Shown here: in pieces, positions 43,369 to 52,521 of the stretch
Numbering within the stretch: the stretch's first letter is position 1
Layout: each line of letters opens with the position of its first letter
Assembly: GCF_014192745.1 (NCBI RefSeq)
Contig: NZ_JACHYJ010000001.1
Location: 723,634-787,633 of the forward strand
Reading direction: 5' to 3'
DNA from: Luteimonas sp. RC10
Lineage (GTDB): Bacteria; Pseudomonadota; Gammaproteobacteria; Xanthomonadales; Xanthomonadaceae
DNA length: 64,000 nt
Program-made: the position numbers and the translations under genes
The notes under the pieces: generated by a model
What the model was told of the DNA's origin: nothing
Seen by the model: the letters and a program-made list of their open reading frames with translations, nothing else
Database searches by the model: none

Positions 43369-46136
43369 TCGACTGCGGCGGCCGGCGGTGCCGGTTCGGC
43401 GCGCACGGCTTCGGGGCTGACTTTCTCGATCGAATGCCGCAGCTCGCGGCCCAGGATCACCTTTGCGTCCTTGGCCAGCGCGGTCAGGCGCTCGTCGAAC
43501 ACCAGCTTGCTGTTGCCGTCGAGCTTGACCAGGCCCAGCTCGCGCAGCTTCTGGATGAAGCCGCGGAACAGTGATTTGTCGAAGAACTCCGGTGCGGCCG
43601 GCGCGTAGAGCAGCGACAGGCGCTGCGCGGCCAGTTGGCACAGGCCCTCGAGTTCGCCGGCGCCCAGCGTGCCCGGACCGTTCTTGGCCAGCACCGAGAT
43701 CGCGATGTAGTAGCGCTCGAATGCCTGCTGCAGCGGGTGGCTGAGCGCACGCAGCCGGAACACCTCGTCGCTCTGTCCGGCGTTGCGGGCGTAGACCGGA
43801 TCGCCGTCATGGTCGTCGGCGAGCGGTTCGAGCAGTCCTTCGCGCACGAAGGTGGCCAAGGTGCGCTCGATCCGGTCGGCGAAGGCGTCCTCGGTCCACG
43901 GCAGGAACAGCTCGGCCTGCAGGAACGGATACATCGTGCGCCCCAGGCGCAGCAGCGTGTGCCGGCTCATGCGGCGGTTGTGCAGGAAGCAGCAGGCGAT
44001 CCATGCCGAGGCGGTGTACAGGTGCAGCACGTTGTTGCGGAAGTAGGTCAGCAGCACCGCCTGCTCGTCGTCGCCGACCCGCAGCACATCGCCCAGCGGG
44101 TGGGCGACGCGTTCGAGCACGCCGATCTCCTCGCCGTGGGCGACGATCTCCGCCGGCGTGTGCGGCGTCAGCGTGACCCGGTCCGAATACGGCACGTCGT
44201 CGAGCAGCTGCTTGGACAGCGCGATCTGCGCCAGCAGGTCGGCTTCGCCCATCGCATGCTTGGGCGTGGACAGCAGCGCGAGCGAGAGCAGATTGATCGG
44301 ATTGACGTCGGCGGCGCGGTTGATGTTGACGTGGATGCGCTGGGCCAGCACGTCGATCGTGTTGGCCAGCCAAGCCGGCTTGGCGTCCTCGGGCACCGCG
44401 CGGCCGTCCCAGTCGGGCGCCAGTTCGGCAAGCACCGCATTGAGATGGATCGGCTCGCCGAAGTTCACCACCACCTGGCCGTAGTTGCTGCGCAGCACCT
44501 GCGGGATGCCCCACAGCAACCGCCAGATCGATTCCTTCTTCTTGGCCTTGCCCGACAGCTCGTCGAGGTAGCTGCTGCCTTCCATCAGCTTTTCGTAGCC
44601 GATGTACACCGGCTGGAACAGCACCGGCTTGCGCGGCTCGCGCAGATAGGCGCGCAGCGTCATCGCCAGCGCGCCGCCCTTGGGCGGCAGCAGCCGGCCG
44701 GTGCGCGAGCGACCGCCCTCGATGAAGTACTCGATCGAATAGCCGCCGCCGACCAGCTGCGCCATGTATTCGGAGAACACCGCCGAATACAGCGCATTGC
44801 CGCGGAAGCTGCGCCGGGCGAAGAACGCGCCGCCCTTGCGCAGCAGCGTGCCGATCACCGGCAGGTTGAGATTGACGCCGGCGAAGATGTGCGGCGGCAC
44901 GATGCCGCGGCCGTAGAGCAGGTACGACAGCAGCAGGTAGTCCATGTGGCTGCGGTGGCTGGGCACGTAGACGATCTCGTGCCCGGGTGCGGCCTCCTTG
45001 AAGCGGTCCAGGTGATGGACCAGCACGCCGCGGAAGATCCGGTTCCACACCGTGGTCAGCAGGAAGCTGGCCGAGCGCACCAGCGGGTGCGAGTAGTCGG
45101 CGGCGATCTCGTAGGCGTAGGCGTGCGCCTTCTTCCAGGCGTCCTCCGGCCGGCTGTTGTCGCGTCGCGCCTGGTCGGCGATCGCGTCCTTGACCGACGG
45201 CGCGGCGAGCACCTTGTCGACCAGCAGCCGGCGGGTCGACAGGTCGGGGCCGATGATGGCCTCGCGCATGCGGTTGAAGTGCGTGCGCAGCACGCGCGAG
45301 AGCTTGCGCACCGTGCGTTCGGCGCCCAGGTCCTCGTCGAGCAGCGGCCGCACTGCGACCGGCTCGGCGAAGCGCACCAGCGTGTCGCGGCCGTTGAGCA
45401 GGATCGACAGCAGGCGGCGGAAACGGCCGACGATCGTCCAGTTCTCCGAGAACAGCACCGAGAACCAGCCGTTGGCCTTGTCGGGCGAGCGACCGACGAA
45501 GATCGAGACCGGCACCACCTGCACGTCGAGCGTGGGATCGAGCCGGTGCGCCTCGAGCAGGCGCGAGAGCGATTCGGAATGCGTCGATTTCGATGGCGGC
45601 TTGCCGGCCGCCAGCGCCAGCGCACTGCCGGCGTTGCGCCGCGACAGCGCGACGTAGGCGCGCTTGCGCCCCAGCGGATCGCCGGGTAGCGGCTGCAGCG
45701 GCGACGGCAGGCCGGCGTCGCGGCAGGCGCGCTCGAGGATCAGCGCGTTCGACAGGCCGTAGTCCTCGAGCACGTAACAGACCGGGCGGTGGTCGACCAG
45801 CGTCTCCGGGGCCTGGGGTTCGACCTTCAGCCCGATCCAGGGGCGCAGGAGCCGGTCGAGCAGACCGGCCCACCATGGCCGGCGTGCGGCGCGGCGGGGC
45901 GTGGCCGCAGGGCGCGCCACCAGGGGCGTACGCGCGTCGGCGGCAGGGGGCGCATCGGCGGCCGGCGCCGGGCTCGCAGCATCCGCCTGCGGAGCCTCGT
46001 GCGCGGCGCGAGCGCCTGCATCGGCCGGTGCCGCGGTGGGTTCCGGCAGCGCGGCGGCGGGTACCGAGGCGGCGTCATCGCCGTCGCGCCGGGGGCGCGC
46101 GTCGTCGGGAAAGGGGAAGGTCGGTTGGTCGGGCAT
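43365..46136 (-). CDS. plsB: Glycerol-3-phosphate 1-O-acyltransferase
   Basis: A 923-residue inner-membrane-associated enzyme that makes lysophosphatidic acid, the first step of phospholipid synthesis. The acyltransferase block is near 395: VPSHRSHMDYLLLSYLLYG (HX4D), GAFFARRSFRGN, EGGRSRTGRLLPPK, and VYIGYEKL. The N-terminal 85 residues are Pro/Ala/Asp-rich and probably unstructured, longer than in E. coli PlsB. ATG 46136 is favoured by a minus-strand CATAAT 7 bases upstream; ATG 46145 would add three residues. Confidence 0.95.
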   Translation of the reverse strand: MPDQPTFPFPDDARPRRDGDDAASVPAAALPEPTAAPADAGARAAHEAPQADAASPAPAADAPPAADARTPLVARPAATPRRAARRPWWAGLLDRLLRPWIGLKVEPQAPETLVDHRPVCYVLEDYGLSNALILERACRDAGLPSPLQPLPGDPLGRKRAYVALSRRNAGSALALAAGKPPSKSTHSESLSRLLEAHRLDPTLDVQVVPVSIFVGRSPDKANGWFSVLFSENWTIVGRFRRLLSILLNGRDTLVRFAEPVAVRPLLDEDLGAERTVRKLSRVLRTHFNRMREAIIGPDLSTRRLLVDKVLAAPSVKDAIADQARRDNSRPEDAWKKAHAYAYEIAADYSHPLVRSASFLLTTVWNRIFRGVLVHHLDRFKEAAPGHEIVYVPSHRSHMDYLLLSYLLYGRGIVPPHIFAGVNLNLPVIGTLLRKGGAFFARRSFRGNALYSAVFSEYMAQLVGGGYSIEYFIEGGRSRTGRLLPPKGGALAMTLRAYLREPRKPVLFQPVYIGYEKLMEGSSYLDELSGKAKKKESIWRLLWGIPQVLRSNYGQVVVNFGEPIHLNAVLAELAPDWDGRAVPEDAKPAWLANTIDVLAQRIHVNINRAADVNPINLLSLALLSTPKHAMGEADLLAQIALSKQLLDDVPYSDRVTLTPHTPAEIVAHGEEIGVLERVAHPLGDVLRVGDDEQAVLLTYFRNNVLHLYTASAWIACCFLHNRRMSRHTLLRLGRTMYPFLQAELFLPWTEDAFADRIERTLATFVREGLLEPLADDHDGDPVYARNAGQSDEVFRLRALSHPLQQAFERYYIAISVLAKNGPGTLGAGELEGLCQLAAQRLSLLYAPAAPEFFDKSLFRGFIQKLRELGLVKLDGNSKLVFDERLTALAKDAKVILGRELRHSIEKVSPEAVRAEPAPPAAAVD

Positions 46137-46174
46137 CGGCGGCATTATGCCCAAGCGGCTCCGCGCGGCGGGCG

Positions 46175-47080
46175 TCAGGGGCCCGGCGGGGGCGTGGCCG
46201 CGGTGCGGGCGTGGCGCAGGAAGTCGGACACGTACCAGCGCCCGGCCACGCGTTCGACGCCGATCTCGGCATCGATCGAACGGCCATCGAGCAGGTAGCG
46301 CAGCCGCACCCGCGCCTGGTCGCCGGTCTGCGAGGCCAGCGTTGGCGTGACGCTGTCGAAGCTCGCATCCAGATCCAGGCCATAGGCACGCAATTGCTGC
46401 TTGGCGACCTCGAACACCGGCGACAGGCGGCGCAGCCCGGCCGCCATGCCGGCCCGGCCGAGGGCAGCGTCGCCGTCGAGGGCGCTGCGCCGGACCGCCG
46501 CGGTCAGTGCCTCGACGGTCTGCTGGGCGAGGGCGCGGTCGGCCAATGGCGCCCGGGCCGCCCACTCACCGGTGGCCGCCACCAGTTGGGTGTAGTGCTG
46601 GCGTTCGTCGTCGCTGAACCCCGGCGACTGGGCCAGATACTGGGTCGCGAACACGGCCAGGGCCCGCGCCGTCGAGCGCAGCTCGCCGTCGGCGCCGGCG
46701 AACTGCCGATCGAAGGTCGCCAGCAGCGCGCGTTCGGCGTCCGCCGCGTGCAGCGCGGCCAGCGCCGCAGGAATCTGACCCGATAGCGGCAGTTCCGACA
46801 GTGGCCATCGGGTGCGGTCCTCGCGCCAGGCTTGCTCGAGCGCCGGCGCCAGATCGGCCGGCAACGCATCGCGCGCAAACGCGGCCAGATCCCCGCCGCG
46901 CAGGTGTGCGGTCAGGACCGTGACCGCCTCGACCGGGGTCGCGCCGCCGGTCGGCGCCAGTGCAGTCTCCGGCGCGGGCCGGTCGCAGCCGCCCAGCCAC
47001 AGCAGCAGCGGCAACAGCGCCGTGCAGGCACGATGCGGACGCCGGCGGGGCCGGCGGCGGGTCGGCGCGTGCGCGTGCAT
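46175..47080 (-). CDS. Predicted lipoprotein of unknown function
   Basis: A 301-residue exported protein with a basic N-terminus, a hydrophobic stretch ALLPLLLWLG and a candidate lipidation site GGC at about residue 32. The rest is Ala-rich and helical. A final beta-rich part (RVRLRYLLDGRSIDAEIGVE, RVAGRWYVSDFLR) resembles a small NTF2-like or nuclear transport-like fold. I do not recognise the family. It ends 38 bases before the plsB start, on the same strand. Confidence 0.55.
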   Translation of the reverse strand: MHAHAPTRRRPRRRPHRACTALLPLLLWLGGCDRPAPETALAPTGGATPVEAVTVLTAHLRGGDLAAFARDALPADLAPALEQAWREDRTRWPLSELPLSGQIPAALAALHAADAERALLATFDRQFAGADGELRSTARALAVFATQYLAQSPGFSDDERQHYTQLVAATGEWAARAPLADRALAQQTVEALTAAVRRSALDGDAALGRAGMAAGLRRLSPVFEVAKQQLRAYGLDLDASFDSVTPTLASQTGDQARVRLRYLLDGRSIDAEIGVERVAGRWYVSDFLRHARTAATPPPGP

Positions 47081-47163
47081 CCGGCGATTCTCCTCGGCCC
47101 CCTCAGGCCGACCATCCTGCAATGGCCAGGTCGCTCACGACAAGTGAGCCGTCCGGGCCGCGC

Positions 47164-47841
47164 TCACAGATCGTGCGTGACCCAGCCGCGCGGGGTGTCG
47201 GCGGCCGCGGCATCGAGCGCGGCCTGGGCGATCTCGTCGGGCGTGCGCCCGGCGCGCCAGGCCGCGGCGATCGCGGCCAGCCGCTCGCGCGTGGCGCGGG
47301 TGTAGGCGCCTTCCAGTTCGTTCTGGGCATCGGCCGCAAGCTTCTGTGGATACAGCGTGCGGGCATCCTCGCTGCGGTTGAGCAGTGCGATCATCCGCGC
47401 CAGGCTCTTGCGGAAGGTCTGCGCCGACAATGCGGTGCGCTGGGTCCGCTGCAGATGCCAGACCGTCAGGTATTCCACCGGCCCGAGCAGGCGGCGCGGT
47501 GTACCGCCGAAGAACTGGCCGGAGAACGCGCTGGCCGCGACCGGGCCGCTGGCGTCGGGCAGGCGGGTCGCGCCCCACGAACTCAGCGCGCCGCCGGGCA
47601 GGTCCATGCGACGCAGCGCGGTGCCGAAGGTGTCGGCGACCAGGCGTTGCGCGTGGGCGTCGTCGCTCTCGGCGACCACCTGCAGCAGGCGCAGGAACAG
47701 CGGATAGCGGTCCTCGCCCAGGCGCCGTGCCAGTCGCTTGAGGACGGTCAATCGGTACTCGGGATCGGAATGCGCAGCCAGGGCCGACACCAGGCGGTCG
47801 GCGGCGGCACGCAGGGATTGCGCGGAGGGCACGGCGTTCAT
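47164..47841 (-). CDS. Helical protein of unknown function
   Basis: A 225-residue, cytoplasmic-looking, Ala/Arg/Leu-rich protein with no signal peptide or membrane helix. It has heptad-like helices (ADRLVSALAAHSDPEYRL, LFLRLLQVVAESDDAHAQRL). I do not recognise it. It lies upstream of the lipoprotein gene on the same strand, and between the housekeeping region and the secretion locus. Confidence 0.5.
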   Translation of the reverse strand: MNAVPSAQSLRAAADRLVSALAAHSDPEYRLTVLKRLARRLGEDRYPLFLRLLQVVAESDDAHAQRLVADTFGTALRRMDLPGGALSSWGATRLPDASGPVAASAFSGQFFGGTPRRLLGPVEYLTVWHLQRTQRTALSAQTFRKSLARMIALLNRSEDARTLYPQKLAADAQNELEGAYTRATRERLAAIAAAWRAGRTPDEIAQAALDAAAADTPRGWVTHDL

Positions 47842-47895
47842 CGAAGGACAGCCAACAAGGACGACGGCACTCTAGCGCGTCGTGCGTGCGTCGCC

Positions 47896-48213
47896 CTAGC
47901 CGAGGGCGTCGAGGATCGCGTCGGTGCCGTGATCGGCGGCAGCGGCCAGGTCCAGGCCGGCGAGACGGCCTTCGAACGCGCGATCGCCGGCGAACAACCG
48001 CGATCCGGCCGGCACATCGTCCCAGGCGACGGCATTGAGCATGTCCTCACCCGGATCGGCCTGCGGACCGCGGGCGGCCAGCGCGCCGTCGGCCTCGCCC
48101 AGACCGACGAGCCCGCTGCCATCGGGCTGGCGCAGGTCGTCGAATGCGACCTGGCTGCCCAGCCGTTCGAGGCTGGCGGCGGTGAAGCCGGTGTTGGAGG
48201 AGATACCGCTCAT
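47896..48213 (-). CDS. Small protein of unknown function beside the type III locus
   Basis: A 105-residue acidic protein starting MSGISSNTGFTAASLERL. The Ser/Thr/Asn-rich, uncharged N-terminus resembles those of type III substrates, and the rest is Gly/Asp/Ala-rich without clear motifs. Coding bias and the divergent layout with sctU (242 bases apart) support a real gene. Family unknown; a secreted substrate or chaperone is only a possibility from position. Confidence 0.45.
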   Translation of the reverse strand: MSGISSNTGFTAASLERLGSQVAFDDLRQPDGSGLVGLGEADGALAARGPQADPGEDMLNAVAWDDVPAGSRLFAGDRAFEGRLAGLDLAAAADHGTDAILDALG

Positions 48214-48455
48214 GCCGTGTCCGCTGGGATCCGTGGATGCCGCTCATAGCGACGATGGCGCGACTGTAACGCCGGTGCCACATGCGGGCTATCTCGGGCT
48301 GGCCCTAGGGGGGGCGCGCCCTTGCCGGTGGCTGGCCATCTCAACATGAATGCATGATGGCCGGCCCCTGGCGTCCTTGTTCTCCGCGCACCGCGCGATG
48401 TCTGCGCACTGCGTGCTAGCCTCCAGATCCCCGTGATGCGCCGGTGCAGGCCCGC

Positions 48456-49661
48456 ATGGCAGAGCAGAACGAAGGCGCCGACAAGACCGAACAGCCTACC
48501 AGCAAGAAGCTCAAGGACGCCCGCAAGGAAGGCAATGTCAGCAAAAGCCGGGAACTGACCAGCACCGTGCTGGTGATGGGCTGGCTGGTCGGCGGCTGGC
48601 TGTTGATGGGCTTCATGTTCCGTCGCGTGCGCGGACTGTTCGAGCAAGCGCTCGAGGTCTTGAATCAGCCCTTCGACATCGCGCTGCGCACCGTCGTGCC
48701 GTTGGCCGCGCAGGTGTTCCTGTCGATGACCCTGCCGCTGCTGTTGATGGCCGTGCTGCTGGGTCTGCTGGTGGAGTTCCTGCAGGTCGGGCCGGTGGCC
48801 TCGATGAAGAAGGTCACACCCGATCTGTCGAAGATGAACCCGGTCAGCGGCATCAAGAAGATGTTCTCGATGGACAATCTCATCGAGCTGATCAAGTCGA
48901 TGTTCAAGAGCGTGGCGCTGATCGCCATCGGCGGTTTTGTGCTCTGGGGCATGATCCCCAGCCTGCTGAACCTGCCGTTCGCCCAGCCCGCCGCGATCGG
49001 CAGCGCGATCTGGCATGCGCTCAAGTGGATCGGCATCTGGACGATCTTCGTGTTCTTCTTCGTCTCCGCGGTCGATGCCTCGTATCAGAAGTTCTCCTAC
49101 ATCAAGAAGCTGCGCATGAGCCGGCGCGACATCAAGCAGGAGGTCAAGGAGAACGAGGGCGATCCGTACGTCAAGCAGCGGCGCAAGCAGTTGCACCAGG
49201 AATGGTCGCAGCAGAACATGCTCAATGCCGTCCGCGGATCGAGCGTCGTCGTGACCAATCCCACCCACATCGCCGTCGCCCTGCAGTACGAACAGGGCAC
49301 CGACGACCTGCCGCTGGTCGTGGCCAAGGGCGAGGGGCACATGGCCGAGGAGATCCGGCGTGTGGCCGAGGAATCGGGCGTGCCGATCCTGCAGAACGTG
49401 CCCTTGGCACGCGGCCTCAATGCGCGCGTGGAGATCGACGACTACATCGGCAACGAATTCTTCGAGGCCGTCGCCCAGGTGCTGTACTGGGCCGAGGGCA
49501 TGCGCACGGGCGAATCGCGCCCCGAGCCGCCCGAGTTCGTGCCGCCCGAGGACATGCGCGAGGAGATTGGCCTGGCAGCCGAGCCGGCGCCCGCGCCGCC
49601 GTTGGCCGACGACCCCTCGATCCTCCAGCGGTTCGAGGATCCGCGCGATCCGATGCGCTGA
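48456..49661 (+). CDS. sctU: Type III secretion export apparatus switch protein SctU
   Basis: A 401-residue FlhB/YscU/HrcU-family protein. The N-terminus DKTEQPTSKKLKDARKEGNV, four membrane segments in residues 35-205, and the cytoplasmic domain with the self-cleavage motif NPTH at 268-271 are all present. Cleavage between N268 and P269 switches substrate specificity. The tail after residue 345 is about 50 residues longer than usual and Pro/Glu-rich. ATG 48456 is used. Unlike most systems, sctU is not in the sctRST operon but faces it from the opposite strand. Confidence 0.95.
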   Translation: MAEQNEGADKTEQPTSKKLKDARKEGNVSKSRELTSTVLVMGWLVGGWLLMGFMFRRVRGLFEQALEVLNQPFDIALRTVVPLAAQVFLSMTLPLLLMAVLLGLLVEFLQVGPVASMKKVTPDLSKMNPVSGIKKMFSMDNLIELIKSMFKSVALIAIGGFVLWGMIPSLLNLPFAQPAAIGSAIWHALKWIGIWTIFVFFFVSAVDASYQKFSYIKKLRMSRRDIKQEVKENEGDPYVKQRRKQLHQEWSQQNMLNAVRGSSVVVTNPTHIAVALQYEQGTDDLPLVVAKGEGHMAEEIRRVAEESGVPILQNVPLARGLNARVEIDDYIGNEFFEAVAQVLYWAEGMRTGESRPEPPEFVPPEDMREEIGLAAEPAPAPPLADDPSILQRFEDPRDPMR

Positions 49662-49773
49662 CGGGATCTGATTTCGAGTGTTGGGCGTGCGCGCGGCGTG
49701 ATTGCTGCAAAATTGCGGATCGGATAGGGATATCGTGTCTGGCGGGGTTCGGAGTGGCGCGAAAGGGCTACGC

Positions 49774-49816
<43 letters not shown>

Positions 49817-49861
49817 TTTGCGCATTTGATGTTCGAGCCGTAAAGCGAGCCGAGCATCGCA

Positions 49862-50017
49862 GGACGGCGGGGCCGAAGAGCAGCCCATGTCTGAGCGCAG
49901 CGAGTTTGGGCTGCGTGCCCCGTCGTCCGAGAAGCGCAGGGGCCTGCCGCGGCTTCATGCGGCAGATCGCGTCCGGCGACGGCGGTTTTGCTTACTTTTG
50001 ACAAGACAAAAGTAAGC
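49862..50017. repeat. Three successive hairpins of a dispersed-repeat type
   Basis: First, a long stem: GGACGGCGGGGC (49862-49873) pairs with GCCCCGTCGTCC (49917-49928) with one mismatch, enclosing GCAGCCCA (49880-49887)/TGGGCTGC (49907-49914). Second, CTGCCGC (49944-49950)/GCGGCAG (49959-49965). Third, GCTTACTTTTG (49990-50000)/CAAAAGTAAGC (50007-50017). This matches a repeat style I know from Xanthomonadaceae intergenic regions. The whole 537-base gap 49662-50198 between convergent sctU and sctT holds repeats and no supportable gene; the hairpins may end both transcripts. Confidence 0.75.
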
Positions 50018-50198
50018 CGCGCGAACAGCGCGGAAGCTCTGTTCTTCGCATTCGATTCTGTTGCCGAGGGAAAGCGAACAACGCAAGTGCACGGCTTTCG
50101 CCTGCTACGTGTGCGATCTCCTTTCAAGCGATCGCGCGGAACGGCGGCGCAGACACAGCCGACGCCGACGTGGCGCGATGCGCCATGAAGGCGAACGG

Positions 50199-50984
50199 CT
50201 AGCCGCCGAATGCGCTCTTCAAGGCGTTCACCAGTCCGCTGTTGTCGACCAGCCGGCGCATCACGATCTCGACGAACACACCGAGCATCAGCAGGATGAT
50301 CGCCGTCGCCAGCCACGCCTTGATCGGCATCGTCAGCGCGAACACGTTGAGCTGCGGCGCGTAGCGGTTGACCAGGCCGAACGACAGGTCGATGACCAGC
50401 AGGATCACCATCGCCGGGGCGGCGAGCAGCAGCATCGCGGTCATCAGATAACTGAACTGCCCGACGAACAAGGCCATGCCGCTGAGCCGGATGTCGGGAA
50501 AGAAACTCATGACCGGCCACACCGTGTAGCTGGTCATCAGCAGGTCCAGGAACACCAGGAATGCGCCGCTGGCCATGAACAGCCACGACGAGAGTTGCGA
50601 CAGGAACTCGCCATGCAGCGAGGTCTGGTGGCCCTGGATCGGATCGAAGATCTGCGCCATCGACATGCCCACCTGGGTGTCGATGATCACGCCGGCCGAG
50701 CTGATCGCCCAGAACACGATGCCGTAGCAGAACCCGATCGAGATGCCGATGAAGGTTTCCTTGAGCACGATCGCCGACCAGTGCGCGGTGCCGGCGGCCT
50801 CGATCGGCGGCGCCCCGGCCAGTGCGATCGGGATCGCCACGATCGCCAGGCTGACCATGAAGCTGTTGCGCACCATCGCCGGCACCGTCTCGGTGGTCAG
50901 CAGCGGCAGCATCAAAAACGCCCCGGCCACGCGCGGCAGCGTCAGCGCGAGCGCCAGCAACGGGTTCTGCGCGAAGTCGAACAT
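50199..50984 (-). CDS. sctT: Type III secretion export apparatus protein SctT
   Basis: A 261-residue FliR/YscT-family inner-membrane protein with about six hydrophobic segments. SPRVAGAFL-like LPRVAGAFLMLPLLTTETVP at the start and the ISSAGVIIDTQVGMSMAQIFDP segment are typical. It forms the export gate with SctR and SctS. Start ATG 50984 overlaps the sctS stop (TGATG). Confidence 0.95.
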   Translation of the reverse strand: MFDFAQNPLLALALTLPRVAGAFLMLPLLTTETVPAMVRNSFMVSLAIVAIPIALAGAPPIEAAGTAHWSAIVLKETFIGISIGFCYGIVFWAISSAGVIIDTQVGMSMAQIFDPIQGHQTSLHGEFLSQLSSWLFMASGAFLVFLDLLMTSYTVWPVMSFFPDIRLSGMALFVGQFSYLMTAMLLLAAPAMVILLVIDLSFGLVNRYAPQLNVFALTMPIKAWLATAIILLMLGVFVEIVMRRLVDNSGLVNALKSAFGG

Positions 50985-51250
50985 CAGCGCCGGACGAGGC
51001 CGGGGAAGTCGAGGAAGATGCGGTCGGCGAACACATACAGCGTGCCGCCGATCAGCGATCCGGTCACAAACAGCATGATGACCACGGTCAGGAACTTCAG
51101 CGCGTAGGGGAACGTCTGCTCCTGCAACTGCGTGGCCGCCTGCAGGAACGCGACCACCAGGCCGATCAGTGCCGCAGCCGCGACCGGCGGCCCGGACAGC
51201 AGCAGCACCAGCCACAGCGCTTCCTTGGTGAACTCCAGGACGTCGCCCAT
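50984..51250 (-). CDS. sctS: Type III secretion export apparatus protein SctS
   Basis: An 88-residue FliQ/YscS-family protein of two membrane helices linked by AATQLQEQTFPYALKF, the conserved cytoplasmic loop. Both ends overlap the neighbours by one base (TGATG), so sctR-sctS-sctT are translationally coupled. Confidence 0.97.
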   Translation of the reverse strand: MGDVLEFTKEALWLVLLLSGPPVAAAALIGLVVAFLQAATQLQEQTFPYALKFLTVVIMLFVTGSLIGGTLYVFADRIFLDFPGLVRR

Positions 51251-52239
51251 CAGGTCGTTCCGTAAGTGAGCACGAGGCCGTGGACCAGCTTGGCCCAGCC
51301 GTCGATCAGCACGAACAGCAGCAGCTTGAACGGCAGCGACACGGTCGTGGGCGAGAGCATCATCATGCCCAGTGCGAGCAGGATGTTGGCCACGACCAGG
51401 TCGATGATCAAGAACGGCAGGAAGATCAGAAAGCCGATCTGGAACGCGGCGGTGAGTTCGCTGACCGTGAAGGCCGGGACCACGACGATGAAGTCGTCGG
51501 GCGTCAGGTCGCCGCGGCGCTCGACCGGCAGCATGCGCTGCACGCTGCGCAGGAAGAAGGCACGTTCGGCATCGCTGGAGTGCTGGATCAGGAATGTGCG
51601 CAGCGGTTCCTTGCCGGCGTCGATCATCGTCAGCAGCCGGTTGGTGTCGAACGCGCCGCTCGCCGCCGGGGCCGCGCTCGGCGCAGCCGGCTGGGTGATC
51701 TCCTCGGCCAGCGCCGGCAATACCGGCTCGCGCGCTTCGGGCGGGTCGTTGCTCGAGCCGCCACGCACCGCGCTGAACATCGGATCGGGCGCCGGGCCGG
51801 TGTCGCCGCGGGCCTGCGCTTCGGCGGCCAGGCCGTCGGCCGCCGCCGGGCTGGTCGCGGCCGTCTCGGCCTGCGGCGCAGCGGTCGGGGCCGCGGGCCG
51901 GACGTCGATCGCGCGGCCCTCGCGCACGGCCTGCTGCTGGGCACGCGCGTCGATCTGGCGTTGCACCGACGCCGGCGGCGGGCGCCCTTCGAGCCGGGCC
52001 TCGACGGCGGCATTGACGTCGAGGATCACCGGGTACATCACGTAGATCGACAGCACGATCGCCAGGCCGTTGATGACCACGTTGGGCGGCACCTGCTGCA
52101 ACCCGAGCGCGTTACGCAACAGGCTCAGCACCACCACGATCTTGGTGAAGGAGGTCACCATCACCGCCACGAACGGCGCCAGCGCCAGGCTGACCACCGT
52201 CACCAGGACGAGGGCGGGCGAGAACGTGCTGAAGTCCAT
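51250..52239 (-). CDS. sctR: Type III secretion export apparatus protein SctR with a large insertion
   Basis: A 329-residue FliP/YscR-family protein; the family is usually about 215-220. The core is clear: SFTKIVVVLSLLRNALGLQQVPPN, PAFTVSELTAAFQIGFLIFLPF, ANILLALGMMM and SLPFKLLLFVLIDGW. Between residue about 83 and 195, in the soluble loop between membrane helices 2 and 3, lies an extra Ala/Pro/Glu/Asp-rich segment of about 110 residues. The conserved segment FDTNRLLTMIDAGKEPLRTF resumes after it. The reading frame and codon use continue unbroken. Confidence 0.94.
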   Translation of the reverse strand: MDFSTFSPALVLVTVVSLALAPFVAVMVTSFTKIVVVLSLLRNALGLQQVPPNVVINGLAIVLSIYVMYPVILDVNAAVEARLEGRPPPASVQRQIDARAQQQAVREGRAIDVRPAAPTAAPQAETAATSPAAADGLAAEAQARGDTGPAPDPMFSAVRGGSSNDPPEAREPVLPALAEEITQPAAPSAAPAASGAFDTNRLLTMIDAGKEPLRTFLIQHSSDAERAFFLRSVQRMLPVERRGDLTPDDFIVVVPAFTVSELTAAFQIGFLIFLPFLIIDLVVANILLALGMMMLSPTTVSLPFKLLLFVLIDGWAKLVHGLVLTYGTT

Positions 52240-52242
52240 GCC

Positions 52243-52521
52243 TCAGCTCCAGGACAGCAGGCGCACGCCGAGCGTGTCGCCGACCGCGACCAGTTCCCCC
52301 TGGCCGGCGACACGGCCGTTGGCGCGGATCGTCACGTTCGCCCCTTCCAGATGCGCAGGCAGGGCGAACACGTAGCCCGGCTGCAGGCCGGCGACATCGC
52401 CCAGCCGCAGCTCGACCTTGCCCAGCTCGAACGCCACCTCCACCGGCAGGCGGCTGGCCGGGTCCTCGACGGGCGCGGGCGCCTCGGCGGCGGGGGTGTC
52501 GGGGGCGTCGGTGTCGCTCAT
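52243..52521 (-). CDS. Predicted internal translation product SctQ-C (92 residues)
   Basis: Inside sctQ, Met256 has a separate ribosome-binding site: minus-strand AGGAG (52531-52535) lies 9 bases before ATG 52521. The product would be MSDTDAPDTP... followed by the whole SpoA domain. Yersinia YscQ, Salmonella SpaO and Shigella Spa33 are known to make such C-terminal products, which join the full-length protein in the sorting platform. Here it is predicted from sequence only. Confidence 0.65.
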   Translation of the reverse strand: MSDTDAPDTPAAEAPAPVEDPASRLPVEVAFELGKVELRLGDVAGLQPGYVFALPAHLEGANVTIRANGRVAGQGELVAVGDTLGVRLLSWS

